A DNA stretch of 44,092 bases, from positions 97,373 through 141,464 of the forward strand of contig NEWP02000010.1 in assembly GCA_002869895.2 (NCBI GenBank), given 5' to 3'. Under the pieces are notes generated by a model. That model worked only from the letters and a program-made list of their open reading frames with translations. It ran no database searches and was not told the DNA's origin. Shown piece by piece: positions 17,007-25,809 of this stretch; the stretch's first letter is position 1, and every line of letters begins with the position of its first letter. The position numbers were made by a program, and so were the translations under genes. This stretch comes from Nitrospira sp. CG24E (GTDB lineage: Bacteria > Nitrospirota > Nitrospiria > Nitrospirales > Nitrospiraceae).

Positions 17007-19019
17007 GTGGAAAGACCGCGCGTTCTCATCTATTGCCAGCACATCCTCGGGATGGGGCACCTCATCAGAAGCATGGCGATCGCGCGGGCGCTTAAGAATT
17101 GCGACGTCCTGTTTGTGAACGGAGGCGAATCGTTATCAGGAATCGACATTCCTTCCTGGGTGACGGTTGTGAATATGCCCCCCATCACTTCCGATGGGGA
17201 ATTCCAATCATTGAACGTCTCAACGGCACAGGCCACACTCGAAGAAGTTCAGCAGGCCCGCAAAGCACAGTTGTTGGATTGTTTCGATCGCCATCGCCCC
17301 CATGTACTGGTCATCGAGTTGTTTCCGTTCGGAAGAAAGCGATTCGCGTTCGAATTGCTGCCGCTACTGGCGCACATTCGCCTGTCGGGCGGCTCTACGA
17401 AAGTGGTCTGCAGCCTGCGGGATATCCTGGTCACGAAGTCGGATCAAGCCCGCCATGAGGACTGGGTCGTGAGTCTGATGAATCGATACTTCGATCTCCT
17501 CCTGATTCATTCGGATCCGACATTTCAGACCCTGGATGAGACATTCTCACGGTGCCAAGATCTCCGATGCGATGTCCAGTACACGGGCTTCGTCACGCAG
17601 GAACCTGACGAGCGGATCGGCCTTTCCGATGTGGAAAGCGAGCCGGCCTCCGATGGAATTCCCCTTGTCCTTGCGAGTGTCGGCGGCGGACGCGTGGGAT
17701 ACGAGCTCCTCGATGGCGCGGTTCAGGCCTCCTCGCTGCTGATAACAACGCGCCCACACCGGATGCTCGTCTTCACCGGACCCTATATGCCAGATCAGCA
17801 GTATGAGCAGCTTCAACGTCTTGCAGCCCAGCAGCAACACATTGAGATCCGCCGCTTCACCCCCCATTTTCAGTCGCTCATGAAACGTGCAACAGTCTCC
17901 ATCTCGATGGCGGGCTACAATACCTGCATGAACCTGTTGACGACTGGCACGCGAGCCCTGGTCTTACCCTTTACCGGTCACGCGAATGAAGAGCAAACGA
18001 TTCGCGCGAAGAAACTGGAGCGATGCGGGTTGCTTACCATGCTGGAACCGGACGATCTCCTTCCGGATCGGCTGGCTGCAAAGATAGAAGCGTCGCTGGT
18101 CGGCCCCCAGATGAATCATCATCATTCCATCAATGTCGACGGAGGCAAACAAACTGCCAACGCCATCGAAAAACTCGTTCCCAAAGCGTATGCCAGTTCT
18201 TCCGCGACAGATATGGGATCTGCTTCAAGTTCTGCATATCAGGCAGAGGGTTGGCTCTCAGACCTGCGCCGATTTCTTACATCGCAGCAAGCCCAGGGGC
18301 AAGACCTGCACCTCTTCCTCAGAGACGACGACGTCGATGAGGACGAGGAGACACTCAGGCATCTGCTGGATATTGCACTGGCGCGTAGCGTCCCGATGAA
18401 TCTGGAGATTGTTCCTGCCCGGCTCACAGCTGCCGCGATCGCCGTTCTGAAAAATACCCTCAGGGCCGATTCCTCCCTGTTGAGTCTCAACCAGCATGGC
18501 TGGATTCACGCCAACCATGAAACCGAAGGACGCAAATGCGAGTTTGGTCCTTCGCGCTCGCTGGTGCAGCAAGCCGAAGACATCGCTCGAGGAAAGGCCC
18601 TGCTGGAATCTGCATTCGAAGATCGGTTCTACCCCGCCTTCACTCCCCCCTGGAATCGTTGCACCAAGGACACCTATCAGGTCCTCGACGAACTAGGATT
18701 TCTCATCCTGTCCAAGGACCAGGGGAAAGAGCCGATCGCCGGCTACCGGTTCAAGAATATTTCCACGACCTTGGATCTCTATACGTGGAAAACAGGCGCC
18801 CGCATGAAAGCGCCGCATGAGATCGTCCAGGGTCTGATTTCGCAAATGCAGGAGCTCCCTGTAGTAGGTCTCCTGCTGCACCATAAGGTCATGGATGCAG
18901 CGGCATTTCATTTTCTAGACCAGCTTCTCCGCGAGCTTTCTGGCGTCCCGGTTGTACGGTTCCATACGTTCCAAACCTTACTCCCGCTCACGGCGGAAGC
19001 ATGGATGGTGTCACGATGA
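17007..19019 (+). CDS. Glycosyltransferase fused to polysaccharide-deacetylase-like domain
   Basis: 670 residues from GTG 17007, chosen because AGAGGAG lies 5 nt upstream and the protein then opens like its paralogue at 8119; ATG 16974, inside the preceding gene, is the alternative. Residues 1-385 are a COG4671-type GT-B enzyme (QHILGMGHLIRS and SMAGYNTCMNLL). After a Ser/Ala linker, residues about 425-665 resemble a carbohydrate esterase 4/NodB-type deacetylase: LRDDDVDED for the metal-binding Asp motif, QHGWIHANH for the His motif, FTPPWNR for motif 3 and LLLHHK near the end. One polypeptide may add an N-acetylated sugar and then deacetylate it. It has no signal peptide, so the deacetylase would act inside the cell. 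Confidence 0.78.
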   Translation: MERPRVLIYCQHILGMGHLIRSMAIARALKNCDVLFVNGGESLSGIDIPSWVTVVNMPPITSDGEFQSLNVSTAQATLEEVQQARKAQLLDCFDRHRPHVLVIELFPFGRKRFAFELLPLLAHIRLSGGSTKVVCSLRDILVTKSDQARHEDWVVSLMNRYFDLLLIHSDPTFQTLDETFSRCQDLRCDVQYTGFVTQEPDERIGLSDVESEPASDGIPLVLASVGGGRVGYELLDGAVQASSLLITTRPHRMLVFTGPYMPDQQYEQLQRLAAQQQHIEIRRFTPHFQSLMKRATVSISMAGYNTCMNLLTTGTRALVLPFTGHANEEQTIRAKKLERCGLLTMLEPDDLLPDRLAAKIEASLVGPQMNHHHSINVDGGKQTANAIEKLVPKAYASSSATDMGSASSSAYQAEGWLSDLRRFLTSQQAQGQDLHLFLRDDDVDEDEETLRHLLDIALARSVPMNLEIVPARLTAAAIAVLKNTLRADSSLLSLNQHGWIHANHETEGRKCEFGPSRSLVQQAEDIARGKALLESAFEDRFYPAFTPPWNRCTKDTYQVLDELGFLILSKDQGKEPIAGYRFKNISTTLDLYTWKTGARMKAPHEIVQGLISQMQELPVVGLLLHHKVMDAAAFHFLDQLLRELSGVPVVRFHTFQTLLPLTAEAWMVSR

Positions 19020-20893
19020 CAAGGACAGCTGTCGGTCTTCGAGGCCGTGCTCGATTTCGAGAAATCATCGCTTCCCACCTGCGGTCTGCCAAGAAACATC
19101 TCGGCCTGGCGGCTGGCTGCCTGCTGGGTGTGACCGTGATGCAACTCTTGGCGCCATGGCCGCTCAAGATTATTTTAGACCATGTCCTCCTTCAGAAACC
19201 GATGCCTCAGTCGCTGTCCTTCCTCGACGGGCTGTACCAAACCTGGCCACTGATGCTTCTGGTGGGCCTTGCCGCTTCGATAGCGGTGATCGCCGTGATT
19301 AGCGGGGCCTTGTCCTACGCACAATCGTTTGTGACCAGCAAGATCGGTCATCATTTGGTATTTGCGATCCGGCGAAGTCTGTTCTCTCATGTGCAACAGC
19401 TGTCGCTCTCCTTCCACTCGCGAACCAACTCAGGCGAACTGCTGACGAAGTTGGCAGGCGACACCCAGACCTTGAAAAGCGCCTTCACCGACATTCCGCT
19501 GACCGTCTCGGGCCACACACTCACCTGTTTCGGCATGTTTGCAGTCATGTTCTTCATCAATTGGGAGCTGAGCCTGATTATCTTGGCCACGATGCCGGTA
19601 CTTATCGCCGCTCTCTTTATCTTGAATCGAAAAATTCGCGCGACCACGCGCGACCAGCGAAACCAGGAAGGTCACGTCGCCTCTCGACTCAACGAGGTTC
19701 TCTCCTCTATCTCGGTCGTCCAGGCCTTCGGACGGGAACGGTTTGAGCAGGATCGGTTCGAGCAGGAAGGCGTAAAACACCTGCAGACCGGGCTCCGAAC
19801 GGCCAGAACCACCGCCGCCTTGACGCGAGTGGTCTCGATGATCGGCGCAGCCAGCACGGCGGCCACCGTGTTCTTCGGCGCCTGGCAGGTGCTCAAGGGA
19901 CGCATGACACCGGGCGACCTGTTGGTCTTCGTCGGCTACGTCAAGAATCTATACGGGCCCATCAAGGACCTTTCAAAGTTGTCGGCGCAATTCTCTCAAG
20001 CCATGGTCGGCGCCCAGCGTATTGCCGATCTGCTTGGGATCGAGCCGGAGATTCAGGACCGGCCTGACGCAGTCAAAGCCGGACACCTCAGCGGAGACAT
20101 TCGATTCGAGCATGTATCATTCGGATATCTGGAGGGATCCCGCGTGCTGCATGACCTCTCCTTCCAAATTGCGCCGGGCCAGCGCATCGCATTGGTCGGC
20201 CCATCGGGAGCGGGCAAGTCTTCGTTGGTTGGGTTGCTTCTCCGTCTCTATCAGCCATCAGAGGGACACATCATTCTTGATCGAATCGACCTAACAGACT
20301 ATGAGCGTCACTCGCTTCGTCGTGAAATCGGCACGGTGCTCCAAGATTCGCTCCTGTTCCAAACCAGCATCGCTGAAAATATTTCCTACGGCAAGGAAGA
20401 CGCGACGCGTGAACAGATCATGGATGCAGCCAGGGAAGCCAATTCCCATGATTTCATCATGAGGCTTTCCGAAGGCTACGAGACCGTCGTCGGAGAACGA
20501 GGCGGCACGTTGTCCGGTGGACAGAGGCAACGGATCTGTCTCGCGCGAGCCCTCGTCAAACAACCCTCTATTTTAATTCTAGACGAACCGACCGCCTCAC
20601 TGGACCCGGAGTCGGCCACCTATGTTCGAGAAGCCATCACCGGTGTGCATGCAGACCGTACCACGATCGTTATTACGCACCACCTTGTTGGAATGGAACT
20701 GTTCGACCAAATCCTCGTCTTGGAACAGGGACGCCTGGTCGAGCAGGGAACGCACCAGCAATTGCTGAACCGCCAGGGTCTCTATGCGAACCTCTATGAG
20801 CAACAAGCGCCTCGACAGCTCTGCGATCAAGAGGCCGCTACCGGCTCGCCCGTTCCGTCTACTTCTGAAGGGGAAATGAGACAGCATCCTTAA
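19016..20893 (+). CDS. MsbA-type ABC exporter, fused TM and ATPase
   Basis: 625 residues from the ATG overlapping the previous stop (ATGA). Residues about 30-320 carry six membrane helices of the type-1 exporter fold. The ATPase domain has Walker A GPSGAGKS (395-402), Q loop near VLQDSLLF, signature LSGGQRQR, Walker B ILILDEPTA and the H-loop ITHH. It is a half-transporter that works as a dimer, moving a lipid-linked or free product across the inner membrane. Placement directly after glycosyltransferases and before two outer-membrane channels marks it as the likely inner-membrane exporter of the glycan or its lipid-linked unit. No Wzx/Wzy or Wzm/Wzt genes are present in the window. Confidence 0.93.
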   Translation: MTRTAVGLRGRARFREIIASHLRSAKKHLGLAAGCLLGVTVMQLLAPWPLKIILDHVLLQKPMPQSLSFLDGLYQTWPLMLLVGLAASIAVIAVISGALSYAQSFVTSKIGHHLVFAIRRSLFSHVQQLSLSFHSRTNSGELLTKLAGDTQTLKSAFTDIPLTVSGHTLTCFGMFAVMFFINWELSLIILATMPVLIAALFILNRKIRATTRDQRNQEGHVASRLNEVLSSISVVQAFGRERFEQDRFEQEGVKHLQTGLRTARTTAALTRVVSMIGAASTAATVFFGAWQVLKGRMTPGDLLVFVGYVKNLYGPIKDLSKLSAQFSQAMVGAQRIADLLGIEPEIQDRPDAVKAGHLSGDIRFEHVSFGYLEGSRVLHDLSFQIAPGQRIALVGPSGAGKSSLVGLLLRLYQPSEGHIILDRIDLTDYERHSLRREIGTVLQDSLLFQTSIAENISYGKEDATREQIMDAAREANSHDFIMRLSEGYETVVGERGGTLSGGQRQRICLARALVKQPSILILDEPTASLDPESATYVREAITGVHADRTTIVITHHLVGMELFDQILVLEQGRLVEQGTHQQLLNRQGLYANLYEQQAPRQLCDQEAATGSPVPSTSEGEMRQHP

Positions 20894-21080
20894 CCTTGCG
20901 AAACCACCCGGCCAGCTTGATGCCACGTCGATGATGGTCGGGGAGTACGACCTGACGACGGCTATGGACGGCTAATGTGCTCGAACGGAGCTTTTTGTAG
21001 TCCGCTATTGGGCCGGCTCGCCTCTAAAACCATTTGCACAAATTGCGTGACATCATTCCTGCGTTTTGGCACCTTGCAGC

Positions 21081-22580
21081 ATGCACCGTAAGCCCTGCAT
21101 ACCACGATTAATTCTGTCGGCAGCTTTTGCGTTATGGCTCACCGATTTCGCCCATGCGGCGCCTGAGTTGACTGTTGGGGCTGCGAATCCCTCAGCTGCG
21201 TCATCTTCCGACGGTTCGTCGATAAATACTCCGGCTGTAGAACCCCTTGACCCAAATACGCCGCCGAAACCTACGATATCCACGGCTTCGGGCAAAGAGC
21301 CTTTTGACCCGAATGCACCGCTAATGCCCACGACATCCCCTGTTCCCATTAAAGAGCCCTTCGACCCCAATGCACCGCCGAGAACCACGATACCCATAGG
21401 CCCCAATTTGACGTTCGGCGGATTTGTCGAACTCCAGGCAGATACGAAACGGGGCTACAGCCTCAATACGCAGCCGGACGATGCAACCAGCATCTTTACG
21501 CCGAAACTTTCTCCTGCTTTCTCCTATGACCCCAACCGATACCTCCAGATCTACGCGAACCCGACCATCGAGACACCTGTCGCCTTCGAAGAAACCGTAG
21601 ATAATACCCAGACCCCGGCGGTGAAATTGAACCTGGCCTTTTTGACGCTGAAGAATATCGTCGATGGAGTGAGGCTGCAGGTAGGGAGGCAACGTTTCAT
21701 CGATACCAAGAGATGGTTGTTCAACGAAAGTATGGACGCGGCCAGGCTGGCCTACCAATATGAAAACATATCCCTGGAGCTTTCGGCGAGCCGGTTCTCT
21801 CTGTTTCAGACTGATTTATTGAACCGGGAACGGAAGGACACAGGGGAAACGTTCATCAATTATTATTCCTATCTCAATTACAAGTTCGGCAAGAAAAATC
21901 ATGTCGGCCTGTTTGCCATCTATCAGGATGAGCAACTGTTAGATCGGAAACATCCTATTTTTTTCGGCATCCAGTCAGACGGTAAAATATTCAAGGACTT
22001 GAAGTACTGGATTCAAACAGCCATCGTGCGCGGCACGGATGGCTCCAGACACATTCGCGGGGAAGCGATCGATGTGGGCCTGACCCAAGTCTTTGGCGGA
22101 GCTTTGGAACCCTCCATTACAGTCGGCTACGCCTATGGCACCGGAGACGGCAATCCCAACGACAATGTCGATACCTCCTTTCGCCAAACCGGTTTTCAGG
22201 GCAATTCGGATAAATTCAACGGCGTGGCGCGGTTTAAATATTATGGCGAAGTGCTGGACCCCAGACTGACCAACCTCATGATTTTCACCGGTGGGGTAGG
22301 CATCAGACCAGGCGAAAAGACATCGTTCGACCTGGTCTATCACTACTATTTGCAAGACCATGCTTCGACAAGTATTCGTGGCTCCGATCTCACAACTGAC
22401 ACGACCGGACTCAGTAAATATGTCGGCAGCGAAGTGGATCTTGTGGCTGGATATCAGGAAATAGCAGCCTTGCAGACCAAGTTTGTCCTCGGCTACTTCA
22501 TACCGGGCAGGGCCTTTACCGACACGTCCCGTGACGGAGCTTTTCTAGCCAGCATTCTCTTCCGGTACAACTTCTACTAG
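21081..22580 (+). CDS. AlgE-like outer-membrane export barrel
   Basis: 499 residues from ATG 21081; a TTG 15 bp upstream is possible. Signal peptide ends near residue 26 (DFAHA-APEL). Residues about 30-108 are Pro/Ser/Ala-rich with three 19-residue repeats. From about 112 the sequence is beta barrel, beginning FGGFVELQAD. Around residue 200 the motif VGRQRFIDTKRWLFNE matches the signature of the alginate-export porin AlgE. The protein ends YNFY with a terminal aromatic. AlgE forms an 18-strand channel that lets a charged polymer through the outer membrane; this one would do so for the glycan made upstream. It is preceded by 187 bp without a gene, in which I see no clear promoter or terminator. 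Confidence 0.82.
   Translation: MHRKPCIPRLILSAAFALWLTDFAHAAPELTVGAANPSAASSSDGSSINTPAVEPLDPNTPPKPTISTASGKEPFDPNAPLMPTTSPVPIKEPFDPNAPPRTTIPIGPNLTFGGFVELQADTKRGYSLNTQPDDATSIFTPKLSPAFSYDPNRYLQIYANPTIETPVAFEETVDNTQTPAVKLNLAFLTLKNIVDGVRLQVGRQRFIDTKRWLFNESMDAARLAYQYENISLELSASRFSLFQTDLLNRERKDTGETFINYYSYLNYKFGKKNHVGLFAIYQDEQLLDRKHPIFFGIQSDGKIFKDLKYWIQTAIVRGTDGSRHIRGEAIDVGLTQVFGGALEPSITVGYAYGTGDGNPNDNVDTSFRQTGFQGNSDKFNGVARFKYYGEVLDPRLTNLMIFTGGVGIRPGEKTSFDLVYHYYLQDHASTSIRGSDLTTDTTGLSKYVGSEVDLVAGYQEIAALQTKFVLGYFIPGRAFTDTSRDGAFLASILFRYNFY
21240..21404 (+). repeat. Three 57-bp in-frame repeats
   Basis: Codons for EPLDPNTPP (residues 54-62), EPFDPNAPL (73-81) and EPFDPNAPP (92-100) recur at exactly 57 bp (19 residues). 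The rest of each unit has diverged. They lie between the signal peptide and the barrel of the AlgE-like protein and would form an extended periplasmic linker. Confidence 0.8.
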
Positions 22581-22683
22581 CCTGCATTCTTCATGAACAC
22601 CGTTGCTACTCAGGTAGGTAGGCTGAAGGCCGGTCTGAGGAGCGGGGCAGGCAGACGGCGAAGCCAGTCCCCCTTTAGCCTTC
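22581..22683 (+). repeat. Intergenic repeat, partial copy
   Basis: It begins immediately after the TAG of the AlgE-like gene with CCTGCATTCTTCATGAA and continues through GTCTGAGGAGCGGGGCAGGC, AGACGGC and GCCAGTCCCC. The same blocks occur in the same order in the element at 24811-25049, which also begins right after a TAG. The far inverted arm is missing here. No coding potential is seen. Confidence 0.6.
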
Positions 22684-22719
22684 CGCCTTCAATCCATCCA
22701 CCTGCCCCGCAACCGGCAT

Positions 22720-23193
22720 CTAGGGAATCTCGTCGAGAATGGTCGATTGGATCGATGGCAGCGGTGCGGTCTGACGGGGAGGACCGGGAAGGATACGTGC
22801 TGAGCCGGTCTGATTGGCGCCTTGGATTAGGCCGATCGAAAGTTGCGGTCCAAGCGTGTTCACAGCCCCGCTCCATGCTTGACCGGTTGTGGGATTCCGA
22901 AAACTGAACGATTGGAAATTATTACCCGGATTATATAGAAATCCTTGGGTGCCCTGATTGTCGAGATACAGACTCCCTGGGCCAGGCCCTATAAATAGTG
23001 GCGCGACCCCTCCATCGAATGAACGGACACTGGAGATCGATTGCGCCCAAGCCTGCGAGTTCAGCGACAGCGCCGTGAACAGGAGGAGAGCCAGCACAGA
23101 CAACCCCGCAGCAGGCGCCAAGGACGACAGGATGGATGGTCTGCCCCAAGAGCCATAGAACCGCCGCTCAGTTAGTCCATGACAGGTTGGCAT
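22720..23193 (-). CDS. Exported protein of unknown function
   Basis: 157 residues from ATG at 23193. A 28-residue basic lead is followed by a hydrophobic stretch (LSVLALLLFTALSL) and an AWA-Q cleavage site near residue 50. The mature part is about 107 residues, rich in Gly, Pro, Ser, Asn and Gln, with short aromatic turns (SFDGG, LYLDNQGTQGFLYNPG, FRNPTTGQAW). This composition suits a secreted or surface-associated protein. It runs opposite to the flanking export genes and shares a divergent region with the TolC-like gene. No family is recognised. The signal peptide and a consensus -10 element support it as real. Confidence 0.62.
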   Translation of the reverse strand: MPTCHGLTERRFYGSWGRPSILSSLAPAAGLSVLALLLFTALSLNSQAWAQSISSVRSFDGGVAPLFIGPGPGSLYLDNQGTQGFLYNPGNNFQSFSFRNPTTGQAWSGAVNTLGPQLSIGLIQGANQTGSARILPGPPRQTAPLPSIQSTILDEIP

Positions 23194-23199
23194 GAAATG

Positions 23200-23229
23200 A
23201 TTATAGTATGGGCAGATATTTTTTGTCGA
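23200..23229 (-). promoter_or_regulatory. Promoter of the minus-strand exported protein
   Basis: On the minus strand TATAAT (23205-23200) is a perfect -10, with TCGACA (23229-23224) 18 bp upstream as a five-of-six -35. The -10 ends only 6 bp before the ATG, so transcription would start at or beside the start codon. Confidence 0.5.
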
Positions 23230-23244
23230 TCAAAAGGGGGCGAT

Positions 23245-24810
23245 ATGGAGCAGAGTGGCGCAATACATAAATGGTGGCGCGCGGTTGGCTATGCCGTCTG
23301 TATCGGCTTGGCTTTTTCGCCCGGACTGAGTTGGGGGTTGGAGATCGGGAAAACACAGCCCGAGGAACGACGGGAAGCCATCTCTCTCGCCGATGCGGCA
23401 CTGCAAGCGCTGAAACATAACCTGGATATCAGTGTCAGCCGCCACACGAAGGAAAGCCGGCAGGCCGACATCACCGTTGAACAGGCCAAGTTCGATCCGA
23501 CCCTAAGTGTGAACGGCCAATTCAATCGAACCGTGAACCCTCTCAATCGCCCTGTATTAGGCGCAACCGGTTCCAACTTGACCGGACTGACCACGTTCGA
23601 TCAGCGCAGCCAGTCCGTCACGTTGGACGCGACGACAAACCTACTAACCGGCGGCAACGTCGATCTAAACTATAGTCCCTCGCGAACAAGTGTAAACCAA
23701 AATCTGGCTGGAGGATTTCTGTTCAACCCTTCCTATACAGGAGGTCTCGCGCTCACCTTCACTCAGCCGCTGCTCCGCAACGCCGGCATCGACATCACCA
23801 AGACCTTCATCCGTGTCGCGCAGAATAATGCCATTGTGGAAGAGCATGTCTTTCGCGATCGAGTCCTCACAGTCCTCGCGACGATGGAACAGACCTATTG
23901 GGAAGTCGTCTTCGCCAATGAGAACCTCAAAGTCGCAGAGGCTGCTCTCAAGGCTGCGCAGGAACTCTTGGCCAGCAACCGCGCGAAGGCGAAGGCCGGC
24001 ATCATGTCCCTCGTCGATGTCTTGCAAGCCGAAGCGGCAGTCGCATCCCGAGTGGAGCAGGTCCTGGTTGCGGATAAAATAATCCGAGACCAGGAAGATC
24101 AACTCCGCCGAATGCTCAATCCCGGGGAAGAGGATCTGCGTCAAGACGTGCGCTTAACCCCGCTCGACCAACCCACTGTGAGCCTCGAACCCATCAGCCT
24201 GCAGGAGGCTATCGACATTGCCATCGAGCAACGGCCGGAAATCGTCCAAGCGAAGAAGAACATGGAGTCGAGCGACCTCACCACACAATTTGCCAAGAAT
24301 CAACTCCTCCCAACTCTCTCGTTTCAAGGAACTATGGGGCTTGCGGGACTGGGGAAAGATTATGGCGACTCGGTGAACCGAAACTTCAGCGGCGATTACT
24401 ATAATTACGGGGCGGGCCTCGTCCTCAGCTACCCGCTCGGCAACCGCTCAGCCTGGAGCACCTATAGCAAGCGGCAGCTGGAAGCAAAGAACGCAGAGGC
24501 GTCGCTCATCAGCGTGCGCCAGCAAATTATCGTAGGTGTGCGCGAAGCGGTCCGGCGCGTCCAGACGGATTTCAAGCGCATCGAAACCACGAGATCGGCC
24601 AGAATCATGGCTGAGAAACAATTGCAAGCGGAGCAAGAGCGGCTGAAAGTAGGACTGAGCACAACTCGTTTTGTCCTCGACTTCCAGCGCGATCTTGCAA
24701 CGGCCCAGGGAAACGAGTTGCGCGCCACAGTCGACTACAACAAATCGCTCTCCAACCTCGCGCGGCACAAGGCCACGACACTCGACCGTTATAATCTCCA
24801 ATTGAACTAG
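23245..24810 (+). CDS. TolC-family outer-membrane efflux/export protein
   Basis: 521 residues from ATG 23245, which has AGGGGG upstream; a longer form would start in the divergent promoter region. Signal peptide to about residue 31 (GLSWG-LE). Two homologous halves follow, each with long amphipathic helices: ISLADAALQALKHNLDISV and ISLQEAIDIAIEQRPEIVQA are the matching starts of repeat 1 and 2 of the outer membrane efflux protein domain. TolC proteins form trimers with a periplasmic tunnel. With the ABC exporter and AlgE-like barrel in the same locus, the organism would have two outer-membrane exits; no membrane-fusion (HlyD-type) partner is seen in the window. Confidence 0.92.
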   Translation: MEQSGAIHKWWRAVGYAVCIGLAFSPGLSWGLEIGKTQPEERREAISLADAALQALKHNLDISVSRHTKESRQADITVEQAKFDPTLSVNGQFNRTVNPLNRPVLGATGSNLTGLTTFDQRSQSVTLDATTNLLTGGNVDLNYSPSRTSVNQNLAGGFLFNPSYTGGLALTFTQPLLRNAGIDITKTFIRVAQNNAIVEEHVFRDRVLTVLATMEQTYWEVVFANENLKVAEAALKAAQELLASNRAKAKAGIMSLVDVLQAEAAVASRVEQVLVADKIIRDQEDQLRRMLNPGEEDLRQDVRLTPLDQPTVSLEPISLQEAIDIAIEQRPEIVQAKKNMESSDLTTQFAKNQLLPTLSFQGTMGLAGLGKDYGDSVNRNFSGDYYNYGAGLVLSYPLGNRSAWSTYSKRQLEAKNAEASLISVRQQIIVGVREAVRRVQTDFKRIETTRSARIMAEKQLQAEQERLKVGLSTTRFVLDFQRDLATAQGNELRATVDYNKSLSNLARHKATTLDRYNLQLN

Positions 24811-25049
24811 CCCGCATTGTTCATGAAGCTTCTGCTGCAAGCGTGGATACGCGACTGTGCCGGGCAGTCTCGCCGTTCAGCCCTTCGACATACTGGTGGG
24901 GGCTGGCGCCCTTCTTCTTGGCGCCTGTCCCCGTCTGAGCAGCGGGACAGGCACTGCCGCAGACGGCAGAGCCAGTCCCCTGCGCTCCAAGTGCCCGTCT
25001 CGCTTCGCGTCTGCACGCTTTCGCGACGAACCTTCATGAATAATGAGGG
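24811..25049 (+). repeat. 239-bp element with about 45-bp inverted ends
   Basis: Left end 24811-24854 and right end 25005-25049 are imperfect inverted copies: CCCGCATTGTTCATGAAG at the left against CCCTCATTATTCATGAAG read from the right, then AAGCGTG and ACGCGA in both. The interior is GC-rich, with CAGCGGGACAGGC and GCCAGTCCCC blocks shared with 22581-22683. It begins directly after the TolC-like stop codon. There is no transposase, so it is a MITE- or REP-like element that may also act as a terminator. Confidence 0.7.
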
Positions 25050-25058
25050 CTGACCTCC

Positions 25059-25775
25059 ATGATGACGCTTGAGCCTGGTTCGCACGAGACACCGGCTCAG
25101 GCTAAAGAACAGGGAGCGGCCCTCGCACTGATCCCCGCCACCGCAACGCTCGGCTACTACGTCCTTCCCGCCTCGCTCCAAGCACAGACGCTGATTCAGT
25201 TCGCGCCCCAGATCATGGCCTATCTCACCCTAGGCATTTGGGCTTTGTACAACCGGGACATCCTATCCCGGCTTGGACTGCATAAAGGGACGGTGCGGAG
25301 TGGAGTAGGCTGGGGTCTCCTGACAGGGCTGCTTCTCGGCTGCGCGAATACACTCGTGATTCTCTGGGCCTATCCACATCTGGGCTATGACATCGGCTTT
25401 CTCAAAACCACGCCCCATGGCCGACTCCCCCTCTGGGTCATGGTCCCCTGGTTCATCTGTAGCATTGCCATTTTTGTGGAACTGAACTTTCGCGGATTTC
25501 TCCTCGGACGGCTGGCCGCATGTGAATCGGGGTTGTGGAGATCCGGCTCCGCCCAACGATTCTCGCCACTCGCCCTCATCGCCGGCTCATTGGTATTTGC
25601 TTTCGATCCCTTCATGGTCAATACTTTCCAGCACCTCCATTGGATCGCCCTGTGGGACGGTCTCATCTGGGGAATCATCCGGCTACGCACAGGCAATCTC
25701 TACCTGACGATCGCCGCCCATGCAGTCGAAGTTCTCGTGATGTACAGCGCGGTGCGATTCGCGTTGTCCTCGTAG
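25059..25775 (+). CDS. CPBP-type intramembrane protease relative
   Basis: 238 residues (ATGATG start). About six hydrophobic helices are visible. The segment FVELNFRGFLLGRL at residues 139-152 corresponds to the E-E-x-x-x-R-G motif of the CPBP/Abi family, but the first Glu is Val140; Glu141 and Arg145 remain. The expected F-x-x-x-H of motif 2 reads FAFDPF with no His; a later HWIALWDG and an HAVEV are candidates for the third motif. Proteolytic activity is doubtful. In other bacteria such proteins sit beside exosortase or prenyl-processing genes. Here it closes the glycan locus behind a repeat element. The call rests on topology and the partial motif. Confidence 0.6.
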   Translation: MMTLEPGSHETPAQAKEQGAALALIPATATLGYYVLPASLQAQTLIQFAPQIMAYLTLGIWALYNRDILSRLGLHKGTVRSGVGWGLLTGLLLGCANTLVILWAYPHLGYDIGFLKTTPHGRLPLWVMVPWFICSIAIFVELNFRGFLLGRLAACESGLWRSGSAQRFSPLALIAGSLVFAFDPFMVNTFQHLHWIALWDGLIWGIIRLRTGNLYLTIAAHAVEVLVMYSAVRFALSS

Positions 25776-25809
25776 AAAACATTGATCTCTCTTCGCAAGG
25801 AGCACAACG

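Noticed and set aside
21066-21081. Sigma-54-like TGGCAC...TTGCA before the AlgE-like gene
   Set aside because: The GG to GC distance is two bases too short for a -24/-12 promoter.
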